64,000 nucleotides of DNA from JACVRW01 sp963771715 (GTDB taxonomy: Bacteria; Actinomycetota; Thermoleophilia; Solirubrobacterales; Thermoleophilaceae): contig CAVYUQ010000012.1 of assembly GCA_963771715.1 (NCBI GenBank), positions 29,626 to 93,625 on the forward strand, given 5' to 3'. A model generated the notes under the pieces. It did not search any database. It was not told the DNA's origin and worked only from the letters and a program-made list of their open reading frames with translations. Below are positions 42,686 to 52,191 of this stretch, piece by piece (the first letter of the stretch is position 1; every line of letters starts with the position of its first letter). Position numbers and translations under genes: made by a program.

Positions 42686-45600
42686 CTAGGCGGCCTCTTC
42701 TGCCGCCGCGAGGGCGTGGTCCTCGGCCGGGCGGCCCGCGAGCCTGCGCGAGACCACGCGCGAGATCCCGTCGCCGCCCATGCTCACCCCGTAGAGGGTG
42801 TCGGCGGCGTCCATCGTCCGCTTCTGGTGCGTGACCACGATGAACTGGGCGCGGTCCGAGTACGTCTTCACGAGCTGGAGGAAGCGGTCGATGTTGATGT
42901 CGTCGAGCGCGGCCTCCACCTCGTCCAGGATGTAGAACGGGCACGGGCGCGCCAGGAAGACGGCGAACATGAACGCGAGCGCCACGAGCGACTTCTCGCC
43001 GCCGGAGAGGAGCGACAGGCGCTTCGTGGACTTGCCCGGCGGCGTGACCTCAATCTCCACGCCGGACTCCGGCTCCTCGTCCTCGCCGTCGCCGGGCTCG
43101 GGCGCCTCTCCGTCGGGGAGCGGCTCCCCGCCGACCACAGGCCGCGGCCCCATCTCCTCCTGGACCAGCCGCAGCTGGCCACGGCCACCCGGGAACAGGT
43201 GCTGGACGACGTCCTCGAAGTTCTTGGCTGCGGCGGCGAAGGTCTCCTCGAATGCCTCGCGGATGCGGCGATCGGTCTCCTTGATCAGGCCCTCGAGCTC
43301 CGCGAGCGCGGTCTCGAGGTCGCCGCGCTGGGTCTCGAGCTCCTCCACGTGCGCAACGGCCTCGTCGTACTCCTGCTTGGCCAGCGGGTTCACCGGGCCG
43401 AGCTGCTCGCGGCGGCGCAGCAGGCGCTCGACACGGGCGAGGAGCGACTCGCGCTCCTCCTCTGGCAGGGCCTCGGCGGCGGGCTCCGGCTCGAGCCCGA
43501 GGCGGCCGGCGAGCTCGTTCAGGTCGCGCTCCGCGTCCGCGGCGGAGTCGCGCACCTGCTGGGCGGCCACCTCCGCGCCCGTGACGGCCTCGCTCACCTG
43601 CTTCAGCCGGCCCTGGAGCTCCGCCTCCTCCTGGGCGCAGGACTTCAGCGTGGCGGCGGTCTCCTCGCCTGCCGCCGCGCCGGCGTCGAGCTCCGCGTCC
43701 AGCGCGTCGCGGCGCGCCGCGACGGCCTCGCGGGCGCTCTCGAGCGCCTCTGCCGCACGGTCGGCGTCAGCGGCCAGCGCGAGGTCGCGCTCGGCGCCCG
43801 TCTCGAGCGCCGCCAGCGCCCGCGCGCGCTCCTCGCGCTCGCGCTCGATGCGCTCGGCGAGCCTGCGCTCGGCGCGCAGGTCCCCGAGCAGCTCGGCGCG
43901 CCGCACGGCCTCCGGCCCGTCGTCGGGCGCCTCGCGACGGCGTGCGATCACCCACTCGGAGCGGCTCACGCTCTCCTCGGCGTCGGCGGCCTCGCGCAGC
44001 GCGGTGCGCAGCTCGCTCTCGGCGGCCTCGCGCGCCGTATCCGCCTCCGCGACGCCCGCGCCCAGGCGCTCCAGCGCCGCGCGTGCCTCCGCCTCGTCGC
44101 GAACGGCCTGCTCTGAAAGGGCCACGAGCTGCGTCCCGCTTGGCGAGCTCCTCGAGGAGCCGCTCGGCGCCGCCGGCGGGCGCCTGCGCCAGCTCGCCCG
44201 TGCGGGCGTCGAAGAGGCGGCCCGCGCGCGTGACGGCGATGCCGCTGAAGGTCTCCGGCAGCGCGCCGAGCGATTCGACGACCCAGACGCCCGACGAGCA
44301 GCCGCTCAGCAAGCGCCGCGACGTCCCGCTCGGGACGCACAAGTTGCGCAAGTTGTTGCCCGCCTGGCACCGAGGGGGAGGCCGGAACGGCCGCGGCCGT
44401 CGACCGTCCTGACTAAGGCTTGCTGAGCCAGCCCTAAGCAGGACGCTCGCGCCGTTGCGGCCGGCGGCGTCCAAAACGCGCTCACCCTCACCGCGGTCGT
44501 TCACGACGGTGGCGGTGAGGCGCGGGCCGAGGACGGCCGCGAGCGCCAGCTCGTAGCCCGGCTCCACGTGCAAGCGCTCGGCCAGGGGCGGCGCCGCTCC
44601 GCCGGCCGTGGCCGGCGGCCCCTCGCACGAACTGGTTCACGGCGGCGAGCTCCGCGCCCACCTCGGCGGCCCGGGCGCGCGCGCCCTCGGCCGCGCGCTC
44701 CGCCTCGCGGCGCGCCGTGCGCGCCTCGTCCGCCGCCTGCTCGGCGGCCTCCAGGGCGCTGCGGCGCTCCGCGGCCGCCTGCTCCAGCTCCGCCACGCGG
44801 GCGCGGGCGACGCTGAGCTCCTGCTCCAGCCCGGCGAGCTCGCCGGCCAGGCGCTCCTCGCGGCCCGCGTCGAGCGCAGCCAGCTCCCCTTCGATCGCCG
44901 CGATCCGGTCCTCCGGGCGCTCCTCGCCGGAGGACAGGTCGGCGTCGGCCACCGCGCGCTGCTCGAGCACCTCGAGCTGCCGCAGCCGCCGCTCGCGACG
45001 CTCGCGCGCCGCCACGGCCTGCTCGCGCACTCGCTCGAGGCGCATCGCGATCCGCTCGCTCGCCGAGCGCGCCGCGTACAGCCGCGCCTGGAGGCGCTCG
45101 CGGTCGCGGGTCTGCGTCGCAAAGGCCTCCTCGGCCTGCTCGCGGCGCCGGGCCACCTCGCCGAGCAGGCGCTCCGCCTCGTCGCGCTCGGCCCGCACGC
45201 TCCGCGCGCGCTCCTCCGCCTCACTCAATGCAAGTCGTGCGCTCCGCGCGGCATCCCGTGCCAGGGAATACCGCGCCTCGAGCGTCTGGCGCTCCAGCCG
45301 CTCGTGCAGCTCGGCGGCCTCGGCCTGGCGCTTGAGCGGGCGCAGGCGCGAGCGAGCCTCGCGCTCCACGTCGAGCGCCCGCGACAGGTTCTCCTCCGTG
45401 CGCTCCAGCTTCAGCTGCGCGCGGCGCCGGCGCTTGCGGTGCTTGCCGAGGCCGGCGGCCTCCTCGATCAGGAGGCGGCGCTCGCGCGGCCGCGAGAGCA
45501 CGATCTGCTCGACCTTGCCCTGGGAGACGACCGAGTGCATCTCCTTGCCGAGCCCCGAGTCCGAGAGCACCTCGACCACGTCGACGAGCCGGCAGCGGGC

Positions 45601-45948
45601 GCCGTTCAGGCGGTACTCGCCCTCGCCGTCTCGCCCCAGACGGCGCACCACGGAGATCTCAGAAAAATCAATGTCGAGCTGGCCATCTCCGTTGTCGATC
45701 ACGACCTCCACCTCGGCCGCGTTCGAGCCCTGCACGCCGTGCGCGCCGGCGAAGATCACGTCCTTCATCGACTGCCCGCGCACCGCGAGCGGCGACTGCT
45801 CGCCGAGCGCCCACAGGACCGCGTCGGTGATGTTCGACTTGCCGGAGCCGTTCGGCCCGACGATCACCGAGACGCCCGTGCCGAACTCCAGCTTGGTCCG
45901 CTGGGGGAAGGACTTGAAGCCCTTCATCGAGATCGAGCGCAGGTGCAT
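42686..45948 (-). CDS. smc: Chromosome segregation protein SMC (several frameshifts)
   Basis: About 1,085 residues when corrected. N-terminal ATPase: KGFKSFPQRTKLEF and Walker A GPNGSGKSN. Long coiled coils flank a hinge (LAAVLGPRLTATVVNDRGEG, ESLGALPETFSGIAVTR). The C-terminal ATPase has LLSGGEKSLVALAF and Walker B FYILDEVEAALDD. Frames break near 44625, twice between about 44290 and 44340, and near 44126, all in or around the hinge. The hinge also holds an unusual basic, Pro/Cys-rich loop (RPRPFRPPPRCQAGNNLRNL). SMC is normally essential, so sequencing indels are likely. It overlaps rnc by one base (TAATG). Confidence 0.9.
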
Positions 45949-46646
45949 TACGACGGCGCCCCTTCGTCAAGGGCATCCATGGCGTGCAGGGCCGCCTCCT
46001 GCTCGGCGGCCTTCTTGGTCTTTCCCTCCCCGCGCCCGAGTTCCTCTCCCGCCACCTCGGCTACCGCCACGAAGCTGCGGTCGTGCGCCGGGCCCTGCTC
46101 GGAGACCGTCCGGTAGGCCACCACCTCTGCACGGCGGGCGAGCCGCTCCTGGAGCACCGACTTGTAGTCCACGGGGTGCTCGAGCGCCTGCTCGATCTCG
46201 TCGGCGAACGACTCCACCACCGCGGGCCCGGTCCGCTCGATCCCGAAGGCGAGATAGGAGGCGCCGATGATCGCCTCGCAGACCGAGGCCAGCACGCGCT
46301 CGGAGTCCACCAGCATCTCGGCGCTGCGCCCGGTGCTGCCCGTGGGCGCCGTGGCGCGCAGCTCGTCCGGAACGCCGAGCTCGCGCGCCACCCGTGCGCA
46401 CGACGAGCCGCTCACCGCCTGGGCGCGCACCTTCGTGAGCCGGCCCGCGCCGTAGCGCTCGAAGCGCGGATAAAGGTGGTCCGAGACGGCAAGGCTCAGC
46501 ACCACGTCCCCCAGGAACGCGAGCCGCTCGTACGCCTCGGCGCGGTGCTCAACCCAGGATGCGTGCGTAAAGGCCTGCCGCCGCAGGTCCTCCGGCAGCT
46601 CCGCAAGCAACTCTTCAAGGGATTCAGGTCTCGATCCCGCTTGCAT
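45948..46646 (-). CDS. rnc: Ribonuclease III
   Basis: 232 residues. The catalytic motif ERLAFLGDVVLSLAVSDHL (acidic residues E and D; usual ERLEFLGDAVL) and an acidic patch ASVCEAIIGASYLA are followed by a C-terminal dsRNA-binding domain (VLQERLARRAEVVAYRTV, KTKKAAEQEAALHAMDAL). It matures rRNA and cuts double-stranded RNA. ATG 46646 overlaps the acpP stop by 23 bases, and its TAA overlaps the smc ATG. Confidence 0.94.
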   Translation of the reverse strand: MQAGSRPESLEELLAELPEDLRRQAFTHASWVEHRAEAYERLAFLGDVVLSLAVSDHLYPRFERYGAGRLTKVRAQAVSGSSCARVARELGVPDELRATAPTGSTGRSAEMLVDSERVLASVCEAIIGASYLAFGIERTGPAVVESFADEIEQALEHPVDYKSVLQERLARRAEVVAYRTVSEQGPAHDRSFVAVAEVAGEELGRGEGKTKKAAEQEAALHAMDALDEGAPS

Positions 46647-46878
46647 GGGCGGCGACGAAGTCGGCGGCCTGGCCGACCGTCAGGATCTTGGCCGCCTCCT
46701 CGTCCGGGATCCGAACCCCGTAGTTGTCCTCGAGCTCCACGACCAGTTCGACGAGGTCGAGCGAGTCCGCCTCCAGGTCCTCCCTGAAGCGGGTGGCCTC
46801 GTCGATGCGCCCCGGATCCACCTCCAACTCGGTGGCCAGGTGGTCGCGGATGCGGTCGAGAACCTCCTCTCGGGTCAT
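46624..46878 (-). CDS. acpP: Acyl carrier protein
   Basis: 84 residues. The phosphopantetheine site is Ser39 in EADSLDLVELVVELED. It carries growing acyl chains in type II fatty acid synthesis. It lies between plsX and rnc as usual, with its start overlapping the plsX stop (46875). Confidence 0.96.
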   Translation of the reverse strand: MTREEVLDRIRDHLATELEVDPGRIDEATRFREDLEADSLDLVELVVELEDNYGVRIPDEEAAKILTVGQAADFVAAHASGIET

Positions 46879-47874
46879 CGCTGGGCGACGCTAGCAGCGG
46901 TCGCGGACCGCAAGGCCCCCGCTGCCTCGAGCGCCGACGTGGTGCGGCCGACCATGTCCTCGTCGACCGCCCGCTGGGCCAGCCTCACCGCGTGCTCGAT
47001 GCCGACCGGGCCGAAGCTGCCGTGCCCCACCACCACCGGCTTTCGCAGCCCGAGCAGGATCGCGCCGCCCACCCTCTCCGGGTCGAGGTCGTCGCGCAGC
47101 TTGCCGAGCTTGCCGCGGATCAGCAGGCCGCCGAGGCTCGAGATCGGGCCGGAGCGCACCCGTTTGCGGATCTCGGCCGAGGTCGCCTTCAGCGTGCCCT
47201 CGAGCACCTTCAGCGCCACGTTGCCGGTGAAGCCGTCGGCCACCACGACGTGCGCCCGCGCCTCCGGCAGGTCGAAGCCCTCCAGGTTCCCGACGAAGTT
47301 GAGTCCGCCCTCGGCGATTCGCTCGTGGGCCGTGAGCACGTCGGGCGTGCCCTTGCCGGACTCCTCGCCCACGGACAGGAGGCCCACCCTCGGCCGCTCG
47401 ATCCCGACCACCGCCTCCATGAACCCGGCGCCCATGTAGGCGAACTGGACGAGGTGCTCCGGGCGCACCTCCACGCTCGCGCCGGCGTCGAGCAGCAGCA
47501 CGGGTCCGGCCGGGATCGGCATCAGGACGGCCAGTGCCGGGCGGTAGACGCCCTTGATGCGCTTGATCGACAGCGTGGCCGCGGCAAGCGTCGGGCCCGT
47601 GCTGCCCGCCGACACGAGCGCGTCGGCGCGGCCGTCGCCCACTGCCGCGGCCGCCTGGACGATCGAGGCGTCTGCGCTTCGAGCGCACCGCCGCCACGGC
47701 CTCCTCGCCCGCCTTCACGGTCTCGGGGGCGTCGACGATCTCCGCGTGGGGACCGGCGAGGCCGCTGATCTCAGCCGCGGGGCCGAACAGAAGTACGGGC
47801 AGTCCCGAGCGGGCGACCCCTTCGGCGACTGCGCGCGGCCCCTGGTCGGCGCCGTTCGCGTCGACCGCGATCAC
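46875..47874 (-). CDS. plsX: Phosphate acyltransferase PlsX (one frameshift)
   Basis: About 333 residues corrected. The GTG 47874 frame gives VIAVDANGADQGPRAVAEGV; after one extra base near 47680 the frame continues RADALVSAGSTGPTLAAATL, KGTPDVLTAHERI, VVADGFTGNVALKVLEGTLK and IEHAVRLAQRAV. PlsX makes acyl-phosphate from acyl-ACP for phospholipid synthesis. GTGA overlap with rpmF and overlap with acpP fix it in the rpmF-plsX-acpP-rnc-smc operon. The damage is probably a sequencing error. Confidence 0.9.
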
Positions 47875-48071
47875 TCGTCGTCTGAGTCGACCCCGGGCTG
47901 CTGCACCACGACCTCGCGGCCGGCGTAGGTGCCGCAGTTCGGGCAGACGCGATGCGGCAGGCGCGCCGCGTGACAGCGCGGGCAATGCCGGAGACCGGGC
48001 GTCTCGATCTTGTGCTGCGAGCGGCGCTTGTGCGTCCGCGAGTGGGACTGTCTCTGCTTGGGGACGGCCAT
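47871..48071 (-). CDS. rpmF: 50S ribosomal protein L32
   Basis: 66 residues. MAVPKQRQSHSRTHKRRSQH is the typical start and CPRC...CPNC (13 residues apart) form the zinc knuckle. It heads the plsX-acpP-rnc-smc run. The usual upstream partner yceD is separated from it here by a 3.5 kb plus-strand cassette. Confidence 0.95.
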   Translation of the reverse strand: MAVPKQRQSHSRTHKRRSQHKIETPGLRHCPRCHAARLPHRVCPNCGTYAGREVVVQQPGVDSDDE

Positions 48072-48089
48072 GAGGGCGGGAAGGATAGC

Positions 48090-48118
48090 TTGCCCCCGCG
48101 TCCTCGCCCGGTTAGCGT
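48090..48118 (+). promoter_or_regulatory. Predicted promoter giving a leaderless GMC oxidoreductase transcript
   Basis: TTGCCC (48090-48095), 17-base spacer, TAGCGT (48113-48118). The ATG at 48125 begins 6 bases after the -10 box, exactly where transcription should start, and no ribosome-binding site precedes it. This is the usual layout of a leaderless actinobacterial gene. Confidence 0.5.
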
Positions 48119-48124
48119 CGGCCC

Positions 48125-49726
48125 ATGCACGACTACGTGATCGTCGGCGCCGGCTCAGCCGGCTGCGTGCTGGCCAATCGCCTCACGGAGGATCCGGACG
48201 TCTCGGTGCTGCTGGTCGAGGCGGGCGGCCCGGACACGAACGAACTGGTCCACCTCCCCGCCGCCTTCTCGGCGCTCTACCGGACCGCGCAGGACTGGGA
48301 CCACTCGACGATCTACGAGCCGTACGCGAACGACCGCCGCATCTACCTCCCGCGCGGGAAGGTGCTGGGCGGCTCCTCGTCGATCAACGCGATGATCTAC
48401 ATCCGCGGCAACCCGATCGACTACAACGAGTGGGGCCCGGGCTGGACCTGGGACGAGATCCTCCCCTACTTCAAGCTGGCAGAGGACAACGAGCGCGGCG
48501 AGGACGACTACCACGGCGCCGGCGGTCCGCTGCCGGTGTCCGAGGGGCGCTCGCGCAACCCGCTCGCGCAGGCGTTCCTCGACTCCGCAGCGGCTTGCGG
48601 GCTGCCCGCGAACGACGACTTCAACGGCGCCGCGCAGGACGGCGTCGGCTGGTACCAGGTGACCCACCGGAACGGCGCCCGCGCGAGCACGGCGGTCGCG
48701 TACCTGCACCCGGCGATGGAGCGGCCCAACCTCACGGTCGAGACGCACGTGCACGCGCTCTCGCTCCTGTTCGAGGGCGGGCGCGCCGTGGGCGTGGTGG
48801 GCATGCGCCTGAGCGAGATGATGGTCCACCGCGCCGAGCGCGAGGTGATCGTCTGCGGAGGCTCCTACAACTCGCCCCAGCTGCTGATGCTCTCCGGGCT
48901 GGGCCGGCCCGCCGAGCTGGAGGAGCTCCAGATCGAGGTCGTGGCGGAGCTCCCCGAGGTCGGGCTGAACCTGCACGACCACCCGAATGTCGGCTCGGTC
49001 TACTCGATCGACGAGGAGATCTCCCTGTTCGGCGCGCTGAACGAGGAGAACCTGGCGCTGTTCGAGGCCGAGGGTCGCGGCCCGCTCACCTCGAACGTGG
49101 CCGAGGCCGGCGGCTTCATGCGCACGCGCGACGGGCTCGAGGCGCCGGACATCCAGTTCCACTTCGCGCCCGCGCGCTTCCAGTCCGAGGGACTAGTGCC
49201 GGGCGACGGTCACGGCTTCGCGCTCGGCGCCTGCGTGCTGAAGCCGAAGAGCCGCGGGTTCGTCGCGCTCGGCTCGCCCGACCCGACCGCCAAGCCGCTG
49301 ATCGTGCACAACTACCTCGAGCATCCGGACGACGTGGCGTCGATGGTGGCCGGCGTTCGCACCACCCTCGAGATCTGCGAGAGCGGGCCGCTCGGCGAGC
49401 TGTCTACCGGGATGCTGATCGGCCCGGACTCGAAGTCCGACGAGGACATCGAGGCCCACTGCCGGCAGCGGCTCCAGACGCTCTACCACCCCGTCGGCAC
49501 CTGCCGCATGGGCGACGACCCCGGGGCGGTGGTGGACCGCCAGCTGCGCGTGCGCGGCGTGGAGGGCCTGCGCGTGGTGGACGCCTCGGTGATGCCGAGC
49601 GTGCCGCGCGGCAACACGAACGGCCCGGTGATCGCGCTCGCGGAGCGGGCTGCGGACCTGATTCGCGGCCGCACCCCGCTGGGCTCGGAGCAGGCCGAGC
49701 TGCCGGAGGCCGCGCCAGCGCAGTAG
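48125..49726 (+). CDS. GMC oxidoreductase (choline dehydrogenase-like)
   Basis: 533 residues. FAD motif VIVGAGSAGCVLANRL (residues 4-19), GMC signature 1 GKVLGGSSSINAMIYIRG, and a C-terminal LYHPVGTCRMG with the catalytic His, then VRGVEGLRVVDASVMP and NTNGP. This is the choline dehydrogenase/alcohol oxidase branch, unlike the gluconate-dehydrogenase-like GMC at 1427. The substrate is unknown. It starts leaderless at ATG 48125 from the promoter at 48090 and is divergent from rpmF. Confidence 0.93.
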   Translation: MHDYVIVGAGSAGCVLANRLTEDPDVSVLLVEAGGPDTNELVHLPAAFSALYRTAQDWDHSTIYEPYANDRRIYLPRGKVLGGSSSINAMIYIRGNPIDYNEWGPGWTWDEILPYFKLAEDNERGEDDYHGAGGPLPVSEGRSRNPLAQAFLDSAAACGLPANDDFNGAAQDGVGWYQVTHRNGARASTAVAYLHPAMERPNLTVETHVHALSLLFEGGRAVGVVGMRLSEMMVHRAEREVIVCGGSYNSPQLLMLSGLGRPAELEELQIEVVAELPEVGLNLHDHPNVGSVYSIDEEISLFGALNEENLALFEAEGRGPLTSNVAEAGGFMRTRDGLEAPDIQFHFAPARFQSEGLVPGDGHGFALGACVLKPKSRGFVALGSPDPTAKPLIVHNYLEHPDDVASMVAGVRTTLEICESGPLGELSTGMLIGPDSKSDEDIEAHCRQRLQTLYHPVGTCRMGDDPGAVVDRQLRVRGVEGLRVVDASVMPSVPRGNTNGPVIALAERAADLIRGRTPLGSEQAELPEAAPAQ

Positions 49727-49732
49727 CCCAAC

Positions 49733-49759
49733 TGTCACGGACCGAGCGCCTCCCTCGTC
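49733..49759 (+). promoter_or_regulatory. ECF41-type sigma promoter
   Basis: TGTCACG (49733-49739), exactly 16 bases, then CGTC (49756-49759). This matches the known ECF41 target TGTCACA-N16-CGTC found before ECF41 partner genes. It lies 32 bases before ATG 49792, whose ribosome-binding site is AAGGAG. The ECF41 sigma gene follows the epimerase in the same transcript, so the system should autoregulate. Confidence 0.75.
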
Positions 49760-49791
49760 GTAGGGGTAGACAACGACGAGAAGGAGAAGCC

Positions 49792-50736
49792 ATGAAGGTC
49801 CTGGTTGCAGGTGCCACCGGAGCGCTCGGGAAGCAGCTCGTCCCCAAGCTGGTAGCACGCGGCCACGAGGTGGTCGGCACCACGCGGAGCGAGTCCAAGC
49901 GCGAAGCCATCTTCGACCTCGGCGCCACCCCAGCGGTCGTAGACGCGCTGGACGCGGAGCAGGTCGCCCGGGTGGTCGCGGAGGCGGAGCCCGACGTGAT
50001 CGTGCACGAGCTCACGGCGCTGTCGGGCGACTTCGACCTGCGCCACTTCGATCGCACGTTCGCGGAGACGAACCGGCTTCGTACCGAGGCCACGGACCAC
50101 CTGCTCGCCGCGGGCCGCGCGGTTGGGGTGAAGCGCTTTGTCGCCCAGAGTTACGCGGGCTGGCCGGCCGCGCGCACGGGCGGGCCCGTGAAGACGGAGG
50201 ACGACCCGCTCGACCAGGCACCGCCTGAGACGGTGCGCTCCACGCTCGAGGCGATCCTCTACCTGGAGCGCGCCGTGACGGGCGCCGACTGGACCGAGGG
50301 CGTGGTGCTCCGCTACGGCGGCTTCTACGGCCCGGGCACCAGCCTCGCCCCGGAGGGCGGCGAGATGGTGGAGATGGTCCGCAAGCGGAGGTTCCCGGTG
50401 GTGGGCAACGGCGCCGGGGTCTGGTCCTTCATCCACATCGAGGACGCGGCGGACGCCACGGTGGCGGCAATCGAGCACGGCCGCCGCGGGATCTACAACA
50501 TCGTCGACGACGAGCCGGCGCGGGTGGCGGAGTGGCTCCCGGGTGTGGCGAGCGCGATGGGCGCCCCGCCGCCCCGGCACGTGCCGCGCTGGGTCGGCCG
50601 GATGCTCGCCGGCGAGGCCGTGACCGTCATGATGACCGAGGTGCGAGGAGCCTCGAATGCCAAGGCGAAGCGAGAGCTCGGCTGGGAGCCGAAGCACCCG
50701 AGCTTGCGGGAGAGCTTCGCCCAGGTGGCGGCGTGA
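49792..50736 (+). CDS. NAD(P)-dependent epimerase/dehydratase-family protein, ECF41 partner
   Basis: 314 residues. AAGGAG lies 5 bases before the ATG. Rossmann motif VLVAGATGALGKQLVPKL; the usual YxxxK is replaced by a SYAGWPAA region, and a late IYNIVDDEPARVAEWLP is typical of the atypical SDR branch. ECF41 sigma factors are usually encoded beside one carboxymuconolactone decarboxylase, oxidoreductase or epimerase (COE) gene, and this is that gene. Its stop overlaps the sigma GTG start by GTGA. Confidence 0.88.
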   Translation: MKVLVAGATGALGKQLVPKLVARGHEVVGTTRSESKREAIFDLGATPAVVDALDAEQVARVVAEAEPDVIVHELTALSGDFDLRHFDRTFAETNRLRTEATDHLLAAGRAVGVKRFVAQSYAGWPAARTGGPVKTEDDPLDQAPPETVRSTLEAILYLERAVTGADWTEGVVLRYGGFYGPGTSLAPEGGEMVEMVRKRRFPVVGNGAGVWSFIHIEDAADATVAAIEHGRRGIYNIVDDEPARVAEWLPGVASAMGAPPPRHVPRWVGRMLAGEAVTVMMTEVRGASNAKAKRELGWEPKHPSLRESFAQVAA

Positions 50737-51653
50737 ACGAAACGCACGAGGAGTTGCTCGAGGAGCTGCGCCCGACCGCCTTCGCGATCGGCTACCGGAT
50801 GCTCGGCAGCGTCGCGGAGGCGGAGGACGTGGTCCAGGAGGCGCTGCTGCGGCTCCACGAGGCCCTCGAGCGGGGCCAGCAGATCGAGTCGCCGCGCGCG
50901 TATCTCGCCACGATCGCCACTCGGCTCTCGATCGACCAGCTGCGCTCCGCTCGCGCGCGCCGGGAGACCTACGTGGGCGAGTGGCTGCCCGAGCCGCTCG
51001 TGAGCGACAGCCAGACCGACCCGGCGGGCCAGGCCGAGCTGGCGGACTCGCTGTCACTGGCGTTCCTCGTCCTGCTGGAGAGCCTCTCGCCGGAGCAGCG
51101 CGCGGCCCTGCTGCTGCACGACGTGTTCGACTACGGCTACGCGGAGATCGCCGAGATCGTCGGCAAGAGCGAGGACAACGCGCGCCAGCTCGCGGCGCGG
51201 GCACGCCGCCATGTCGAGGAGGGCAAGCCGCGCTTCGAGGCGTCGCGGGAGCAACGCGAGGAGCTGGCGCACCGCTTCTTCGCCGCGGCCCAGGAGGGCG
51301 ACGTGGCCGCGCTCGAGGAGATGCTGGCGGACGACGTGGTCCTCCAAGGCGACGGCGGCGGCAAGGCACCGGCACTCGCGCGGGCGCTGTTCGGCAGCCG
51401 CCGCGTGGCGCGGACGCTCGCAGCGTGGTTCCGGCAAGGGGCCAATATCCCCGACCCGGAGCTCCGTGAGGTCAATGTGAACGGCCAGCCTGGCGCCGTC
51501 TTGATGGCCGGAGGTCTGATCGTCTCCGTCCTGGCGCTCGACATCGCCGACGGGCGGGTGCAGGCAATCCGCGGGATCGTCAACCCGGACAAGCTGCACC
51601 ACGTCGGCGAGGTTGCCGACGTGTGGTCGCTGCTCCGCGGGCGCGAGCGCTAG
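50733..51653 (+). CDS. ECF41-family sigma factor with SnoaL-like C-terminal domain
   Basis: 306 residues from GTG 50733. Sigma region 2 (FAIGYRMLGSVAEAEDVVQE) and region 4 (LSPEQRAALLLHDVFDYGYA, then EIAEIVGKSEDNARQLAARA) are followed by a SnoaL-like extension of about 110 residues. Both ECF41 hallmark motifs are present: DGGGK (linker-proximal) and NPDKL near the C-terminus. In this group the extension works as a built-in regulator replacing an anti-sigma factor. Its target promoter is at 49733. The TAG stop shares CTAG with the convergent yceD stop. Confidence 0.95.
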   Translation: MNETHEELLEELRPTAFAIGYRMLGSVAEAEDVVQEALLRLHEALERGQQIESPRAYLATIATRLSIDQLRSARARRETYVGEWLPEPLVSDSQTDPAGQAELADSLSLAFLVLLESLSPEQRAALLLHDVFDYGYAEIAEIVGKSEDNARQLAARARRHVEEGKPRFEASREQREELAHRFFAAAQEGDVAALEEMLADDVVLQGDGGGKAPALARALFGSRRVARTLAAWFRQGANIPDPELREVNVNGQPGAVLMAGGLIVSVLALDIADGRVQAIRGIVNPDKLHHVGEVADVWSLLRGRER

Positions 51654-52162
51654 TCGAGCTTCAGCTCGCGTAGCGCGGCCCAGCGCGGGTCCGGCTCGCT
51701 CTCGTGGGCGTGGTCCGGCGAGCGGTTCAGGTTCTCCCCGCACACCGAGCAGAGGCCGGCGCAGTCCTCGCGGCAGACGATCTGGGTCGGCAGCGCGAGC
51801 GCCAGGGCGTCGCGAGCCCACGAGCGCACGTCGAGTGCGCCCTCGTCGTAGTAGGGCGAGCTGAGCTCGTCATCGCCGCCGGGCTGGTCGATCTCGCGGG
51901 CGTCCACGTCCACGCCCTGGTCGGCCGTCTCGAGGCAGCGCACGCACGGTCCCTCGACGGCCGCGTCGAAGCGCAGCCGGAACGCGTACCCGCTCACGGT
52001 GTGCGAGACGTCCAGCCGGGCGTCGACGGTCCCGTCCCGGAGCTCGTAGCGCTGCCCGCCGAACTCGAACGGATCGACCGACACCTCGAGGTCGAGGCTG
52101 CGTCCCTCGCCGGACGACAGCCCGAGCTTGCCTACGTCGAAGATGTCCGTGCGCTGCGCCAT
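51650..52162 (-). CDS. YceD/DUF177 family protein
   Basis: 170 residues from ATG 52162 (MAQRTDIFDVGKL); an upstream ATG at 52186 is less likely. GPCVRCLETADQ and CREDCAGLCSVCGENLN give two cysteine pairs typical of DUF177, whose gene precedes rpmF in most bacteria and is linked to 23S rRNA processing. Here rpmF is 3.6 kb away, on the far side of three plus-strand genes. Confidence 0.9.
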   Translation of the reverse strand: MAQRTDIFDVGKLGLSSGEGRSLDLEVSVDPFEFGGQRYELRDGTVDARLDVSHTVSGYAFRLRFDAAVEGPCVRCLETADQGVDVDAREIDQPGGDDELSSPYYDEGALDVRSWARDALALALPTQIVCREDCAGLCSVCGENLNRSPDHAHESEPDPRWAALRELKLD

Positions 52163-52191
52163 GCCATCGAGGCTAGCGCCCACCAAAGCAG

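Noticed and set aside
42686..45948. Programmed ribosomal frameshifting in smc, plsX and recG
   Set aside because: No slippery heptamer or shared context was seen at the breaks, and they occur in unrelated genes and both directions, which suits sequencing indels better.
1427..49726. The two GMC oxidoreductases as one pathway
   Set aside because: They belong to different GMC branches, lie 45 kb apart and have different neighbours and promoters.
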